The notes: generated by a model from the letters alone, not told the origin. A stretch of DNA of 64,000 bases from SB21 sp964415295 (GCA_964415295.1 CAYPYN010000006.1:1-64000), one strand, 5' to 3'; positions 17,008 through 25,344 are shown, numbered from the stretch's first letter. Numbers and translations are program-made.

Positions 17008-17109
17008 AAGGATCCTCCTTGATGTCGATTTTGCCGGGACCGGTTTAAAGCGCGATCATTCCCAATGAAAGACAGCGAACGATTTATCACGGGTAGGCGA
17101 AGTTAAAAA

Positions 17110-17140
17110 AAAACCCCACATCGAAATAATGTGGGGTTTT
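17110..17140 (-). terminator. Terminator after the mglA-like gene
   Basis: A perfect 12-bp stem, AAAACCCCACAT (17110-17121) with ATGTGGGGTTTT (17129-17140), around a seven-base loop. On the minus strand it runs into a T-tract, ending the transcript that comes from 18311. Confidence 0.88.
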
Positions 17141-17159
17141 GATAATGATCCGTCAAAGA

Positions 17160-17744
17160 TCACAATTGCTTCTGGACATTGGCAACCACTTTATTGATGA
17201 TAGCCTTCAACGTGTCGAATACCCCGTTGCCTTTGATTCCGACCGCTTCGTAATACGGCACATTAAAATAATTCAAGCGTTTTTGGAGATTATCGATCGT
17301 TTCGATATCCGGCAGATCGCGCTTGTTATATTGGATGACCCACGGGAATGTATCGAGACTGTGTCCATCCTCACGGAGGTTGTTCTCGAGGTCGAGCAAC
17401 GTTTCGATATTGCCGTCCATACGATGTTTCTGTGAATCGGCCACAAACACGATACCGTCCACGCCGTTCAGGATGACTTTTCGGCTGGAAGCATAATACA
17501 CCTGACCGGGAACGGTATAGAGGTTGAATTTCGGTTTTTTACCTTTGATACGACCGACTTCTAACTGAAGAAAGTCGAAAAAGATAGTACGATCTTCTTT
17601 GGTTTTCAACGAAACGAGTTCACCGGCTAAAGATGGATCCATTTTGGAATGAATGTACTCTAAGTTGGTGGTCTTTCCGCTCATACCGGGGCCGTAGTAA
17701 ACTATCTTCAAGTTTATCTCTTGCAACGCCCAATTAATGAACAT
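17160..17744 (-). CDS. MglA-like small GTPase
   Basis: A 194-residue Ras-like GTPase of the MglA type. The P-loop reads GPGMSGKTT (residues 18-26), the switch I region KTKEDRTIFFDFL, the Walker B/switch II region TVPGQVYYASSR, and the base-specificity motif NKRDL. MglA proteins set cell polarity and control motility or surface machinery, switched by a roadblock protein (MglB) acting as GAP. An MglB-like gene lies 51 bases upstream in the same transcript. The wider cluster suggests it is the output of a signalling module; the physiological target is unknown. Confidence 0.9.
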   Translation of the reverse strand: MFINWALQEINLKIVYYGPGMSGKTTNLEYIHSKMDPSLAGELVSLKTKEDRTIFFDFLQLEVGRIKGKKPKFNLYTVPGQVYYASSRKVILNGVDGIVFVADSQKHRMDGNIETLLDLENNLREDGHSLDTFPWVIQYNKRDLPDIETIDNLQKRLNYFNVPYYEAVGIKGNGVFDTLKAIINKVVANVQKQL

Positions 17745-17795
17745 TAGTCTGCCTCTCTAAATAAGTGTGATTTGGAATGATCAGTTTGCGATCCG

Positions 17796-18311
17796 TTATT
17801 TGAACGACTCGTCCAAAGCATCGCCGAGCAACGACCCGAATTCCGAATCGATCAGGTCCTTGGCGCTGTCGTCGGTTTGGTTGGCCGAATCCTCAAAAAT
17901 ATCCAACAGGTTCTGGATGGCTTTTTTCGTATATATACGGATAAGACCGAGCGTCACGCTGGTGTCAAAAACAACGACCAGGAAGAAATTGTCGCCTACG
18001 TTGGACAGGTATACGTTTCGTTTCTCTCCTTCATGGAAGAGCAACTTAAATTTCGCATCCTCGCCCACGAGTTTCGCCATTTCGGCGGTTGCAGCAAAGT
18101 CGCTGGCAGCCAGAGCGGAAAGCACGGTCGTATTCATCTTATCCGTATTGCCGCGTTGACTGATCAGCTGACCGCTCATATCGGCAAATAGAATGGCGGA
18201 CGCCTTGGTCTTGGAAGCCAGTTCAGACAAAACCTTGGTGACGCCTTCAAACTGCTTCCCGTTAAGGATAATTTGTTTACTGCCGTCTTTTAATTTCTTC
18301 GTCTGCAACAT
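17796..18311 (-). CDS. Roadblock/LC7 protein, MglB-like
   Basis: A 171-residue protein. Residues ~22-125 form a roadblock/LC7 fold (FEGVTKVLSELASKTKASAILFADMSGQLISQRG, then ALAASDFAATAEMAKLVGE and a NVYLSNVGDNFFLVVVF strand). The tail from ~135 is acidic and probably unstructured. Roadblock proteins dimerise and regulate MglA-type GTPases, often as activators of GTP hydrolysis. The mglA-like gene follows directly, which supports a cognate pair. A promoter of its own is visible at 18405-18433. Confidence 0.85.
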   Translation of the reverse strand: MLQTKKLKDGSKQIILNGKQFEGVTKVLSELASKTKASAILFADMSGQLISQRGNTDKMNTTVLSALAASDFAATAEMAKLVGEDAKFKLLFHEGEKRNVYLSNVGDNFFLVVVFDTSVTLGLIRIYTKKAIQNLLDIFEDSANQTDDSAKDLIDSEFGSLLGDALDESFK

Positions 18312-18404
18312 AACGGTTATCCTTTGTATAGTTAGAATTTACAAAAATTTCACTGTTGCTGTTGGAAATCGGTATGAATTCGGATCGGGATTGAATCTTA
18401 CGTA

Positions 18405-18433
18405 AGTGTATATAATTTTTGACCAACAGTCAA
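18405..18433 (-). promoter_or_regulatory. Internal promoter for the mglB-mglA pair
   Basis: On the minus strand, TTGACT (18428-18433) is followed by overlapping -10 candidates, TATACA (18407-18412, 15-base spacer) or TACACT (18405-18410, 17-base spacer). The -35 lies in the small inverted repeat TTGAC-tgttg-GTCAA. The 146-base gap upstream of the roadblock gene leaves room for independent control. Confidence 0.45.
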
Positions 18434-18457
18434 TATTTTTTTCGCAAAAAAAGGCTG

Positions 18458-19234
18458 TCAGTTGATCTTCTTTCGTTTCAGGCGGTCAATAGCGGCCTTT
18501 AGACTTTCCCGCAAACGTTCGATGGCATTGGCCAGTTCACCGATCTCATCGGATGAGTCGATCCGTACGATACTTTCCAATTCGCCCTTGCTGATTTTAT
18601 CTGCGGAATCGGTCAGATAGAGCAATTGTTTGGTCAATTTATTTGACAAGTACACGGAAACGATAATTCCCATGACTATGGAGAAAGCGAGCACGCCGCC
18701 TACCAACAGAGCCGTACTGCGTATGATGTCGTCCATATACTTACGTGACATACCGACGTGCGCAAAACCCAAAACGCTTTCACCGATCGGGGTCGAGATC
18801 TCGTAATTCTCGATTTCGGCCACTTCGCCGGTTTCGGTCGTGTTTTCCACTTTTGTCAGGTCGATTTTGTAATCGCTTTTGCTCTCCTTGATCACGCCTT
18901 CCTGCAAGACCTGGCGCTGATTGTAGGAACCGACTTTGAACTTCTGAGCAGCGACTTTGTTATCTTTGTCGGAAATGTACACATAGGACACGGCCGTGAA
19001 TCGCGATGAAATGTCCACCAGATTCTGTATGTCCACTTCGTCGTCACCAACCAACGGACGCTCTACCTGTTTGGCCAATGTGGTGGCAATGGCTTTTCCT
19101 CGCTCGGTCAATTCCGTCTGCAGGGAATCCGACACCAGTTTTACCACCAGAAAAGTGATCGCGACGCCGATGAACAAGGCGCCGGTGACGATGACGATCG
19201 GCACTTTCCATTTAAGACTCAATCCTTTAGCCAT
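18458..19234 (-). CDS. Membrane sensor ending in a HAMP domain (no output domain)
   Basis: A 258-residue protein. TM1 covers about residues 11-33, a ~140-residue periplasmic part follows, TM2 lies at about 177-202, and a HAMP domain covers about 200-250 (LTDSADKISKGELES, SSDEIGELANAIERLRESL). After HAMP only a short basic tail remains (RLKRKKIN), so there is no kinase, methyl-accepting or cyclase output. The periplasmic part resembles the single-CACHE type seen in chemoreceptors (SSRFTAVSYVYISDKDNK). It probably passes a signal to a separate protein; its cluster neighbours are the best candidates (inference). Confidence 0.82.
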   Translation of the reverse strand: MAKGLSLKWKVPIVIVTGALFIGVAITFLVVKLVSDSLQTELTERGKAIATTLAKQVERPLVGDDEVDIQNLVDISSRFTAVSYVYISDKDNKVAAQKFKVGSYNQRQVLQEGVIKESKSDYKIDLTKVENTTETGEVAEIENYEISTPIGESVLGFAHVGMSRKYMDDIIRSTALLVGGVLAFSIVMGIIVSVYLSNKLTKQLLYLTDSADKISKGELESIVRIDSSDEIGELANAIERLRESLKAAIDRLKRKKIN

Positions 19235-19261
19235 AGGACACCCCGGTTTTCATCCAATTTC

Positions 19262-20062
19262 TTATAATGATTTGATCTGTTTGAACATGAATTTCTGGAA
19301 ACTGACCTGCTTGGCCGGATCGTAGATCTCATTGCTGATACCTTCAACCAAAGCGGCCACTTTATCCTTTGGAAATGCGCCGCGGGACTCTCCGAATCCT
19401 TCGATGACGTCGTCCATAATGATCGAAGCTACCGGACCTATAAGTTGTATCAGCTCGTTCTCCACAACCTTGAAGAATTTCTCATCCACGATCTCCTGGC
19501 GGACAGGCTGCGCTTCTTCACCGGCTTCCACGACACCCGCTTCGACCAAAGTAGAGACAATAGCGGCCACATCCATTTCACGCATGTTCATCTTCTTGGT
19601 CAGTTCCGCCACCGTGTGCTCGCCGTCGGACAGTGCATTGAGTATTTCCCAATCCTTGCTTTTCAATTTGACCGAACCGTGCGGTTCCTGTCCGGTCTGT
19701 CTGAACTTGATATGAAAGGACGGTATGACGTGGCGGATCTTTTGCCACGACTGAAATAATGCGGTACATTCCGACAGCAGTTGGGCCGTATCTTTTTCGA
19801 TGGTTTTCTGAGTAGTAGTGGAACCGGGTTCAAAAGCAAATTTGCCGGCCTGCCAGAGCACCAGATCGCGGAAGGCGGCCTCGCCAAGGTATTCGTCGCA
19901 GACCGCATGGACCACGCGGCCGCCGGCCAGGAAGATCTCGCCGGACTTGCGGCTGTCGTCGGTTTGAAGAATAAGTTTTCCGTCTTTTTCCCCGGATGCG
20001 AGGAGTTTGAGGATATTGATCACTTCGACATACGCCAAATTGCCCGTTAATACGCTTGACAT
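19262..20062 (-). CDS. DUF4388 protein with a winged-helix-like segment
   Basis: A 266-residue cytoplasmic protein. Residues ~5-100 form a DUF4388 (PATAN-like) domain, with the usual GEIFLAGGRVVHAVCDEYLGEAAFRDLV. Residues ~133-185 look like a winged helix (SKDWEILNALSDGEHTVAELTKKMNM). The C-terminus (~205-266) starts FFKVVENELIQLIGPVASIIMDD, a helical segment found at the end of other DUF4388 proteins. DUF4388 proteins are linked to two-component and MglA/roadblock signalling in several phyla. It sits between a roadblock protein and the HAMP sensor. Function is unknown. Confidence 0.75.
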   Translation of the reverse strand: MSSVLTGNLAYVEVINILKLLASGEKDGKLILQTDDSRKSGEIFLAGGRVVHAVCDEYLGEAAFRDLVLWQAGKFAFEPGSTTTQKTIEKDTAQLLSECTALFQSWQKIRHVIPSFHIKFRQTGQEPHGSVKLKSKDWEILNALSDGEHTVAELTKKMNMREMDVAAIVSTLVEAGVVEAGEEAQPVRQEIVDEKFFKVVENELIQLIGPVASIIMDDVIEGFGESRGAFPKDKVAALVEGISNEIYDPAKQVSFQKFMFKQIKSL

Positions 20063-20085
20063 AAGGTCTGCTTATCCTCCACAGG

Positions 20086-20523
20086 TTAGTTGACGGTCTC
20101 TACGAGCGACCAGCTCTCGGCGTCCATATTGCTGCGGACCAGAAAACTGCGACGGGTCGTTTCGATCTTGGACGTACGTTTCTGGAATTTTTTGTCCGCT
20201 TCCAGATCCGCGATCGCCACGTTGATCGTGAGGCGCAGCATGGCCAAGCTCACATTGACGTCACAGATCACGATGAGATTGTAATTATGCTGAGTGAAGG
20301 CAATGATGCGGCCGGAATCGAATTTGATGTCGTACTCGTTATTACCCGTTTGAAGCCGGTCCGAGATCGCGGCCATCTGTACAAAATCTTTAGCGATTTC
20401 CGTCAGCGTATCCTGATCGAAACCAGGCGGCAAGGTCTGAAAAACCAATTCGCCGTCGTTAAAGTAGATAAAAGACGTCTTTACGCCGGCTACGCTGTTT
20501 ATTTCATCAAGTTTATCTTTCAT
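20086..20523 (-). CDS. Roadblock-like small protein
   Basis: A 145-residue protein. Residues 1-110 follow the roadblock/LC7 pattern: an opening helix (KDKLDEINSVAGV), the strand pair TSFIYFNDGELVFQTLP, a long helix (TEIAKDFVQMAAISDRL), a strand pair with IIAFTQHNYNLIVICDVN, and a final helix. The last ~30 residues are basic and of no known type. Assignment rests on fold pattern and gene context, since the core is diverged. It lies 23 bases after the gene at 20541 and 23 bases before the DUF4388 gene. Confidence 0.55.
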   Translation of the reverse strand: MKDKLDEINSVAGVKTSFIYFNDGELVFQTLPPGFDQDTLTEIAKDFVQMAAISDRLQTGNNEYDIKFDSGRIIAFTQHNYNLIVICDVNVSLAMLRLTINVAIADLEADKKFQKRTSKIETTRRSFLVRSNMDAESWSLVETVN

Positions 20524-20540
20524 GGCAGAGTTTTCCTGGT

Positions 20541-21194
20541 TTAGCGCGGAGCGGATTCAGCCTTAGCCAGCGACTGTTCAATTACATCGATGGAGGCCTT
20601 CGGGTCAACATTGAGATCCACAACATCTTCGTTCCATTTGGACAGGATCTTGCGTTCCGCTTTGCCCCCGATCACGGCCGTCTTAAAAGTGCCGCATTTG
20701 GAAGCGCGTCCGATCTTCTCGATCTTGCGGGTGATAAAGGCCATGGCCGCCGAAGCGCGCTTTCCGTTGGCAATTCCTTCTTCCATGAGGATCTCACCGT
20801 TGATACTGCAGATCAGAACGCCATTCACTCCGTTAACGCTTTTGATATCCCTGCTGAACTTGGAGAGGGCGTCGCCTTTGGCCTCGGTGGCTTCGTCGAT
20901 GATACGCAGACCTTCCAGCAGAAGATTGCTCCACGGTGTGTTGATCGTTCTTTTCGGAGGGGGAATGTCGTTCTCTACCTTGAACGGGCCCTCTTTGATC
21001 CGCAGGATCTGGTGGACAGCTTCCTCGCCTTCAACAGCGCCGAACGTAGCATGAACGATATTGCCGTCGGCAAAATAGATCTTCCCAACTTTCTGGCGGA
21101 GATCAAGCGTAAAAACGGCTTCGTTCTTCTCCATACAGTTAAGCTGGACGATATTGGTCAATTTCAGATCTTTTAAATTACCAACCAGAGCCAT
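20541..21194 (-). CDS. DUF4388-roadblock fusion protein
   Basis: A 217-residue protein with two parts. Residues 1-80 form a DUF4388 domain (ALVGNLKDLKLTNIVQLN, GKIYFADGNIVHATFGAVEGEEAVHQIL). Residues ~105-210 form a roadblock domain (DIKSVNGVNGVLICSINGEILMEEG, ASAAMAFITRKIEKIG). Fusing the two domains links DUF4388 directly to roadblock/GTPase signalling. The gene follows the response regulator after 15 bases and is surely cotranscribed. No enzymatic motif is seen; a scaffold or GTPase-regulator role is inference. Confidence 0.78.
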   Translation of the reverse strand: MALVGNLKDLKLTNIVQLNCMEKNEAVFTLDLRQKVGKIYFADGNIVHATFGAVEGEEAVHQILRIKEGPFKVENDIPPPKRTINTPWSNLLLEGLRIIDEATEAKGDALSKFSRDIKSVNGVNGVLICSINGEILMEEGIANGKRASAAMAFITRKIEKIGRASKCGTFKTAVIGGKAERKILSKWNEDVVDLNVDPKASIDVIEQSLAKAESAPR

Positions 21195-21209
21195 TACTAC
21201 ACACCTTGG

Positions 21210-21584
21210 TTACTTCAAAGCTTCGGCAATGATATTCTTCATTGCTTTGATTTCAAATGGTTTTTCAACGTATCGGAAGGCGCCGTTGCTCATCGCTTCC
21301 TCTTTTTTCTCGTCGGAGCCGTAGGCGGTCATCATGATCACAAAGGTCTGCGGCCTTTCTTTCTTGACGCGTTTCAGTAATTCGATTCCCGAAATCCCGG
21401 GCATGGTGATATCCGTCAAAACCACGTCAAACGGGTTTTCGGTAAATTTTTCCCAAGCCTCGTTGCCCGAAGCCGCGGTCACGACCTCATAGTTTTCTTT
21501 CGAGATGATGAAGCTCTGATACAAGCTAAAGGTCAGCGTTTCCTCATCGTCTACGATCAATATGCGTTTCAATTTTTCAGACAT
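21210..21584 (-). CDS. Stand-alone response regulator receiver
   Basis: A 124-residue CheY-like receiver domain with no output domain. Acidic pocket residues are D12-D13 (VDDEE), the phosphate acceptor is D58 (VVLTDITMPG), a conserved T lies in MMTAYG, and the lysine is in YVEKPF. It should be phosphorylated by a histidine kinase encoded elsewhere and act through protein contacts. It is the first gene of the signalling cluster, with a promoter at 21704-21732. Confidence 0.92.
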   Translation of the reverse strand: MSEKLKRILIVDDEETLTFSLYQSFIISKENYEVVTAASGNEAWEKFTENPFDVVLTDITMPGISGIELLKRVKKERPQTFVIMMTAYGSDEKKEEAMSNGAFRYVEKPFEIKAMKNIIAEALK

Positions 21585-21703
21585 ATTTGCCTCTGATAAA
21601 AGCCGCTATCCATCGAACATTCTATCTGTCAAAAAGACGGGCATTTTGCGGGAACACGATTGGATAAAACACGATACGGTTTTTTACAGCAAAACCGCCG
21701 GAA

Positions 21704-21732
21704 AATATAGTTAAATATTATCTGCTTGTCAA
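21704..21732 (-). promoter_or_regulatory. Promoter of the response-regulator/roadblock cluster
   Basis: On the minus strand, TTGACA (21727-21732) and TATATT (21704-21709) have a 17-base spacer, an almost ideal sigma70 site. The leader to the start codon at 21584 is about 115 bases. A second TTGACA lies at 21627-21632 without a good -10. Confidence 0.7.
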
Positions 21733-21803
21733 TATAATTATTGAATTTAATGCCGGATTTTAAAGCGGCTATTAATCAAACTTTACACTTGTTAGAAGAA
21801 GTG

Positions 21804-22268
21804 TCATTGACCCAAAACAAAATCGGTTTCAAAAAGATCATAATGGGAGACGGTCATGCCGCAGGCCAGGTACGTCTTTTGGGCGGACAAATTGTCCTTA
21901 TCCACGTAAAGACGGATGCCGCATGCGTTGTTTCTTTTGGATTCACTGAGAATGAATTCGTGAAGTCTTCTGTACATACCCATACGGCGGTATTCCGGAT
22001 GAATATACACGCTTTGGATCCACCAAAACAGTCCGTTGCGCCAATCACTCCATTCATACGTGATCATGAGTTGACCTGCGACGACACCACCGGTCTCCGC
22101 CACACAATAAAATCCGAATTCCGGATGGTCAAGAAGTTGGCTAACCCCTGATTTTAAGATATTTATGTCCAACGATTTCTTTTCTGTTTCCAAGGCCATG
22201 GCTTTATTGAATTGCACCAAAGTATCCTTGTCTCTTTTTTCAGCTCTTCGAATCGTAACGGTTGTCAT
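21804..22268 (-). CDS. GNAT-family N-acetyltransferase
   Basis: A 154-residue acetyltransferase. The acetyl-CoA site (motif A) reads IQSVYIHPEYRRMGMYRRLHEFI, where the usual RGxG is RRMGMY. The C-terminal strand contains VDKDNLSAQKTYLACGM, the NxxAxxxYxxxGF pattern of GNATs. The substrate cannot be told. The start overlaps the stop of the CPBP protease by four bases (ATGA), so translation is probably coupled. Confidence 0.85.
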   Translation of the reverse strand: MTTVTIRRAEKRDKDTLVQFNKAMALETEKKSLDINILKSGVSQLLDHPEFGFYCVAETGGVVAGQLMITYEWSDWRNGLFWWIQSVYIHPEYRRMGMYRRLHEFILSESKRNNACGIRLYVDKDNLSAQKTYLACGMTVSHYDLFETDFVLGQ

Positions 22269-23167
22269 AGGCTTTTTTCCTCATGAGTTTGATAGGTCAT
22301 ACTGAGCATCGATCTTTTTTTCCAGAAGATATAGGCAACGGCTGCACAAACCAGCGGCAGCATCAGACCAAATTCACCAATGAAATATTTGGTGTAACCG
22401 GTATCTCCGGTAATCCTGTCAAAGATCGCCTGGATAAACAGATTGTGGCTGGCGTGCAAAATGACCGCTGTCCAGAGACTGCCCGACCGCAGGCGGAGCC
22501 AGGCGAAGGCAAAACTGGCGGCAAGAACCAGGATGGTGAAACATATCAGGCTGTACCAGGCGGACGCTCCGCTATTGTAATCGGCGAAAATGAGGATAGG
22601 ATAATGATAGACCGACCAGATCGCGCCGCTGATCAGAGCCGTTTTGGTATAAGAGGTGATCCTTGAGAGATGCGGTACGAGGAATCCGCGCCATCCGATC
22701 TCTTCGCCGAGCGCCGAGATACAACTGAAGACCACACCAACCGTGCCGTCGATCACTACGGCTATGGCGATCACGCCGGCCGCCGGTAAATCGGTCCATC
22801 CGAATAAGTCTTTGAGCTGATCCGAGGCATGCTGAACAAAATCCTCAGCCGGCACCATGCCTAAACCAAAAAGCCAGACGATACCGTACGCCGTTATTCC
22901 ATACGCGACCGGTAGTGAGTAACTTATCCATTGATACCGGCTCTTGCTCCAAGCCCATCCAAAACCCCGAAGATTTCTTTGAAAGACGAAGGCCGTGATC
23001 ATGGCGGCAACGCCGGGGGACCACATCAGAAACAATGTGTAGGGCGGTCCTCCCTTTGCGTGCATGGTTCCCTGACTGATGATGAGGTAGTAAAAGACGG
23101 AACTGAAAGAGAAAGCGAGAAAGAGATAGAAATAGATTCTCTTTTTTATTTCGGCCGCGTTTTCCAT
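22265..23167 (-). CDS. CPBP family intramembrane metalloprotease
   Basis: About 300 residues with roughly eight membrane segments. The three catalytic motifs of the CPBP/Abi (CAAX protease-like) family are present: EEIGWRGFL, the HYP motif in WSVYHYPILI, and HASHN near the C-terminus. Family members cleave CAAX proteins in eukaryotes; bacterial ones act in bacteriocin self-immunity or membrane protein processing. I chose the ATG at 23167 because GGAG lies six bases before it; an ATG 12 bases upstream has no such site. A GNAT gene overlaps its end. Confidence 0.85.
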   Translation of the reverse strand: MENAAEIKKRIYFYLFLAFSFSSVFYYLIISQGTMHAKGGPPYTLFLMWSPGVAAMITAFVFQRNLRGFGWAWSKSRYQWISYSLPVAYGITAYGIVWLFGLGMVPAEDFVQHASDQLKDLFGWTDLPAAGVIAIAVVIDGTVGVVFSCISALGEEIGWRGFLVPHLSRITSYTKTALISGAIWSVYHYPILIFADYNSGASAWYSLICFTILVLAASFAFAWLRLRSGSLWTAVILHASHNLFIQAIFDRITGDTGYTKYFIGEFGLMLPLVCAAVAYIFWKKRSMLSMTYQTHEEKSL

Positions 23168-23304
23168 AATATTCTCCATGGTGAAATAATCTTACGCTGT
23201 ATATTAACGATTGCGGGCAGATCACTTAGAATTTTTAGTAAAAACGTATTAAATCGGTAATAAAAAACAAACAAATTAGTTGTAATTTGGCGGACACTTA
23301 ACCA

Positions 23305-23333
23305 TTGACGTTATTAAGGACTCACTTTATATT
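23305..23333 (+). promoter_or_regulatory. Promoter giving a near-leaderless mRNA
   Basis: TTGACG (23305-23310), a 17-base spacer and TATATT (23328-23333). A start site about seven bases after the -10 box would fall at 23340, only two bases before the ATG at 23342. No ribosome binding site is seen. Confidence 0.6.
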
Positions 23334-23341
23334 CGTAAAGC

Positions 23342-24106
23342 ATGAAGATCAGTGTCATCATACCGGCCTACAACGAAGAAAGCGTGCTGCCCTCCTGTCT
23401 CGATGCGGTACTGAAGGCGGAACGTCCAAGCGGAGAACTGGAAATCCTCGTTGTAAATAACGCCAGCACCGACCGTACTGAAGAAATAGCCCGATCCTTC
23501 GGCGGCGTAAAAGTCGTTAACGAAACACAGAAGGGACTTACCAAAGCCCGGGCGTGCGGTCATAGGGCGTCAGAAGGCGATCTTTTGATCTACATCGATG
23601 CCGATACGCATATTCCACGCCACCTCATCCGTTACGTCGAAGAAAGATTCGCGGCCGATCCGGAATTGGTGGCGATGTCCGGTCCTTATAAATACCATGA
23701 TTGGACATGGTACGGGCGGCTTATTTTGTGGTTGTATCATTGGACCCTGGTGCCGCTCACACAGCTGGTGGTCAACCGGATACTCAACAGAGGCAGCGTG
23801 TTTTATGGAGGAAATTTTGCGCTCAGGCGCGGCCTATTGCAGAAGATCGGTGGATTCGATACGGGTCTGGAATTCTGGAGCGAAGACACGCAGATCGGCC
23901 GGCGTATGGCCAAAGAAGGCAAAGTACGGTTTTTCCACAAAGCCTATGTTTTCACTTCCGCCCGTCGGTACTATGCCGAAGGATTTGCGCGGGTCCTTAT
24001 GCGTTATATCATGAATTTTTTCTGGGATATATTCTTCCACCGTCCTTTCACCAAAGGCTACAAAGACGTCCGGCATTCCGAGTTCTCGTCCAAATCTCAA
24101 AGTTGA
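23342..24106 (+). CDS. Family 2 glycosyltransferase
   Basis: A 254-residue GT-A enzyme. It opens with KISVIIPAYNEESVLPSCLDAV, carries VVNNASTDRT, the metal-binding DADTHI (DxD-like) near residue 88, and a GGNFALRR/GGFDTGLEFWSEDTQIGRR block at the acceptor site. Such enzymes add sugars to lipid or polysaccharide precursors at the cytoplasmic membrane face. The helical stretch at about 120-145 may sit on the membrane. Donor and acceptor are unknown. It stands alone between minus-strand genes. Confidence 0.88.
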   Translation: MKISVIIPAYNEESVLPSCLDAVLKAERPSGELEILVVNNASTDRTEEIARSFGGVKVVNETQKGLTKARACGHRASEGDLLIYIDADTHIPRHLIRYVEERFAADPELVAMSGPYKYHDWTWYGRLILWLYHWTLVPLTQLVVNRILNRGSVFYGGNFALRRGLLQKIGGFDTGLEFWSEDTQIGRRMAKEGKVRFFHKAYVFTSARRYYAEGFARVLMRYIMNFFWDIFFHRPFTKGYKDVRHSEFSSKSQS

Positions 24107-24117
24107 GAATCCCCTGT

Positions 24118-25344
24118 TCATTTGAGGAAAACTTCGGACGATGAGGCCTTTTTGTCGGCTGCATTCAATCGGGATGTATCGATCTTCAATTGATTAGTGA
24201 CGGGTTTTTCCCGCCCGTTTCCCACGGCTATCGCAATTTTCTTGACGTGCCCGTCGGACTCTACCGGTATCGAAAATTCTATTCGGTTCCGTGCCACATC
24301 AAATTCAAAATAGCGGTCATCGCCGACATGAATCAGCGCTTTTTCCGTCGAATCGGCTGAAATCAATTTTCCTTCACCCTCCAGAAAGTAGGCAGATCGT
24401 GTCACAAGCCTTATATCTTTGTTCAGTAAAGGCACGGTGACCCGGCTCAATTTCTCCAGGGTCCGGACGAGATTCTCGCGAACGATTTCGTCTTGAAAAA
24501 AACCAAGATATTCCCGCGTGTACTCATTTTGCAGACGCGCAAGATAGACGCTCACCAAGGGCCGCATAGGATACGCGATGCGAACGCGGATCATATGATC
24601 CGATGGACGGAAGAACTGCGTATAATTATCAAATGAAGCCAACGCTTCGCGGTCGTAACTGAATTCCAGATCGAACATGAGGAACTCGCATTCTTTCTTG
24701 GTCAGGGCCAGTTTTGTAAAACTGATTTTTCGCGCGACAAACACCTGTGTGCCGTGGTGCCGGATGGCATACACCACAAGCCGGGCTTTGCGGCCCTGGA
24801 TCAGCGTATCGCGTACCGTGCTGTCCTTGGACGAGATCACACCGACACCCATGTGTGTGAATTCGGGTCGGAGGATATTCGCGCGATGCCCGGGGCTCTG
24901 CATCCATTGCTGCATGAGTCGAGCGGCCACACTGTCCGGCGGTCCGTCCAGGCTGTGCAAAGCAATATTCTCACCGACCATGCCGTCGGTTAATCCTGCG
25001 CGGTAGGTTCTATCCGCCGGATTCGCAATGCCTTTTGTGGGGGATGCGTGTGAAAAATAATCAAGAGTAAGCATTTCCTGCGAATGCTGACGCGCGGCCG
25101 ATTGAAGGGAAGAATCATACGATAAGGGAATAAGCCCCGCTTTGGCCCTCTCGAGATTGACCAATTCCCAGACCTTTTGTTCCGCCGGAGCATTTCCTGT
25201 TATCGGTGTCCAGACATTCTGTGTGAAATCGTACGACTGCGCCGCCAGCGGCGGGTTGACCAGCAGGAACACGAACATCAGATGGAGACGTTTAAAAAGA
25301 CAGAGACTTTTCTGCAGGCGGTAAACCGCGTCGATTCCGTTCAT
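24118..25344 (-). CDS. Secreted CAP-domain (SCP/PR1-like) protein
   Basis: A 408-residue protein. A signal-like hydrophobic segment lies at residues 21-36 (LMFVFLLVNPPLAAQS). Residues ~57-185 form a CAP domain (LVNLERAKAGLIPL, AARQHSQEMLTLDYFSHASP, GENIA, WMQSPGHRANILRPEFTHMGVGV), with the His and Glu residues of the cleft. The remaining ~220 residues are of unknown type and may be beta-rich. The start overlaps the ruvA stop by four bases. CAP proteins bind lipids or act as proteases in some organisms; the function here is unknown. Confidence 0.82.
   Translation of the reverse strand: MNGIDAVYRLQKSLCLFKRLHLMFVFLLVNPPLAAQSYDFTQNVWTPITGNAPAEQKVWELVNLERAKAGLIPLSYDSSLQSAARQHSQEMLTLDYFSHASPTKGIANPADRTYRAGLTDGMVGENIALHSLDGPPDSVAARLMQQWMQSPGHRANILRPEFTHMGVGVISSKDSTVRDTLIQGRKARLVVYAIRHHGTQVFVARKISFTKLALTKKECEFLMFDLEFSYDREALASFDNYTQFFRPSDHMIRVRIAYPMRPLVSVYLARLQNEYTREYLGFFQDEIVRENLVRTLEKLSRVTVPLLNKDIRLVTRSAYFLEGEGKLISADSTEKALIHVGDDRYFEFDVARNRIEFSIPVESDGHVKKIAIAVGNGREKPVTNQLKIDTSRLNAADKKASSSEVFLK

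Noticed and set aside
21627..21632. Second TTGACA upstream of the response regulator
   Set aside because: No -10 box is seen at 16-18 bases; the site at 21704-21732 is far better.
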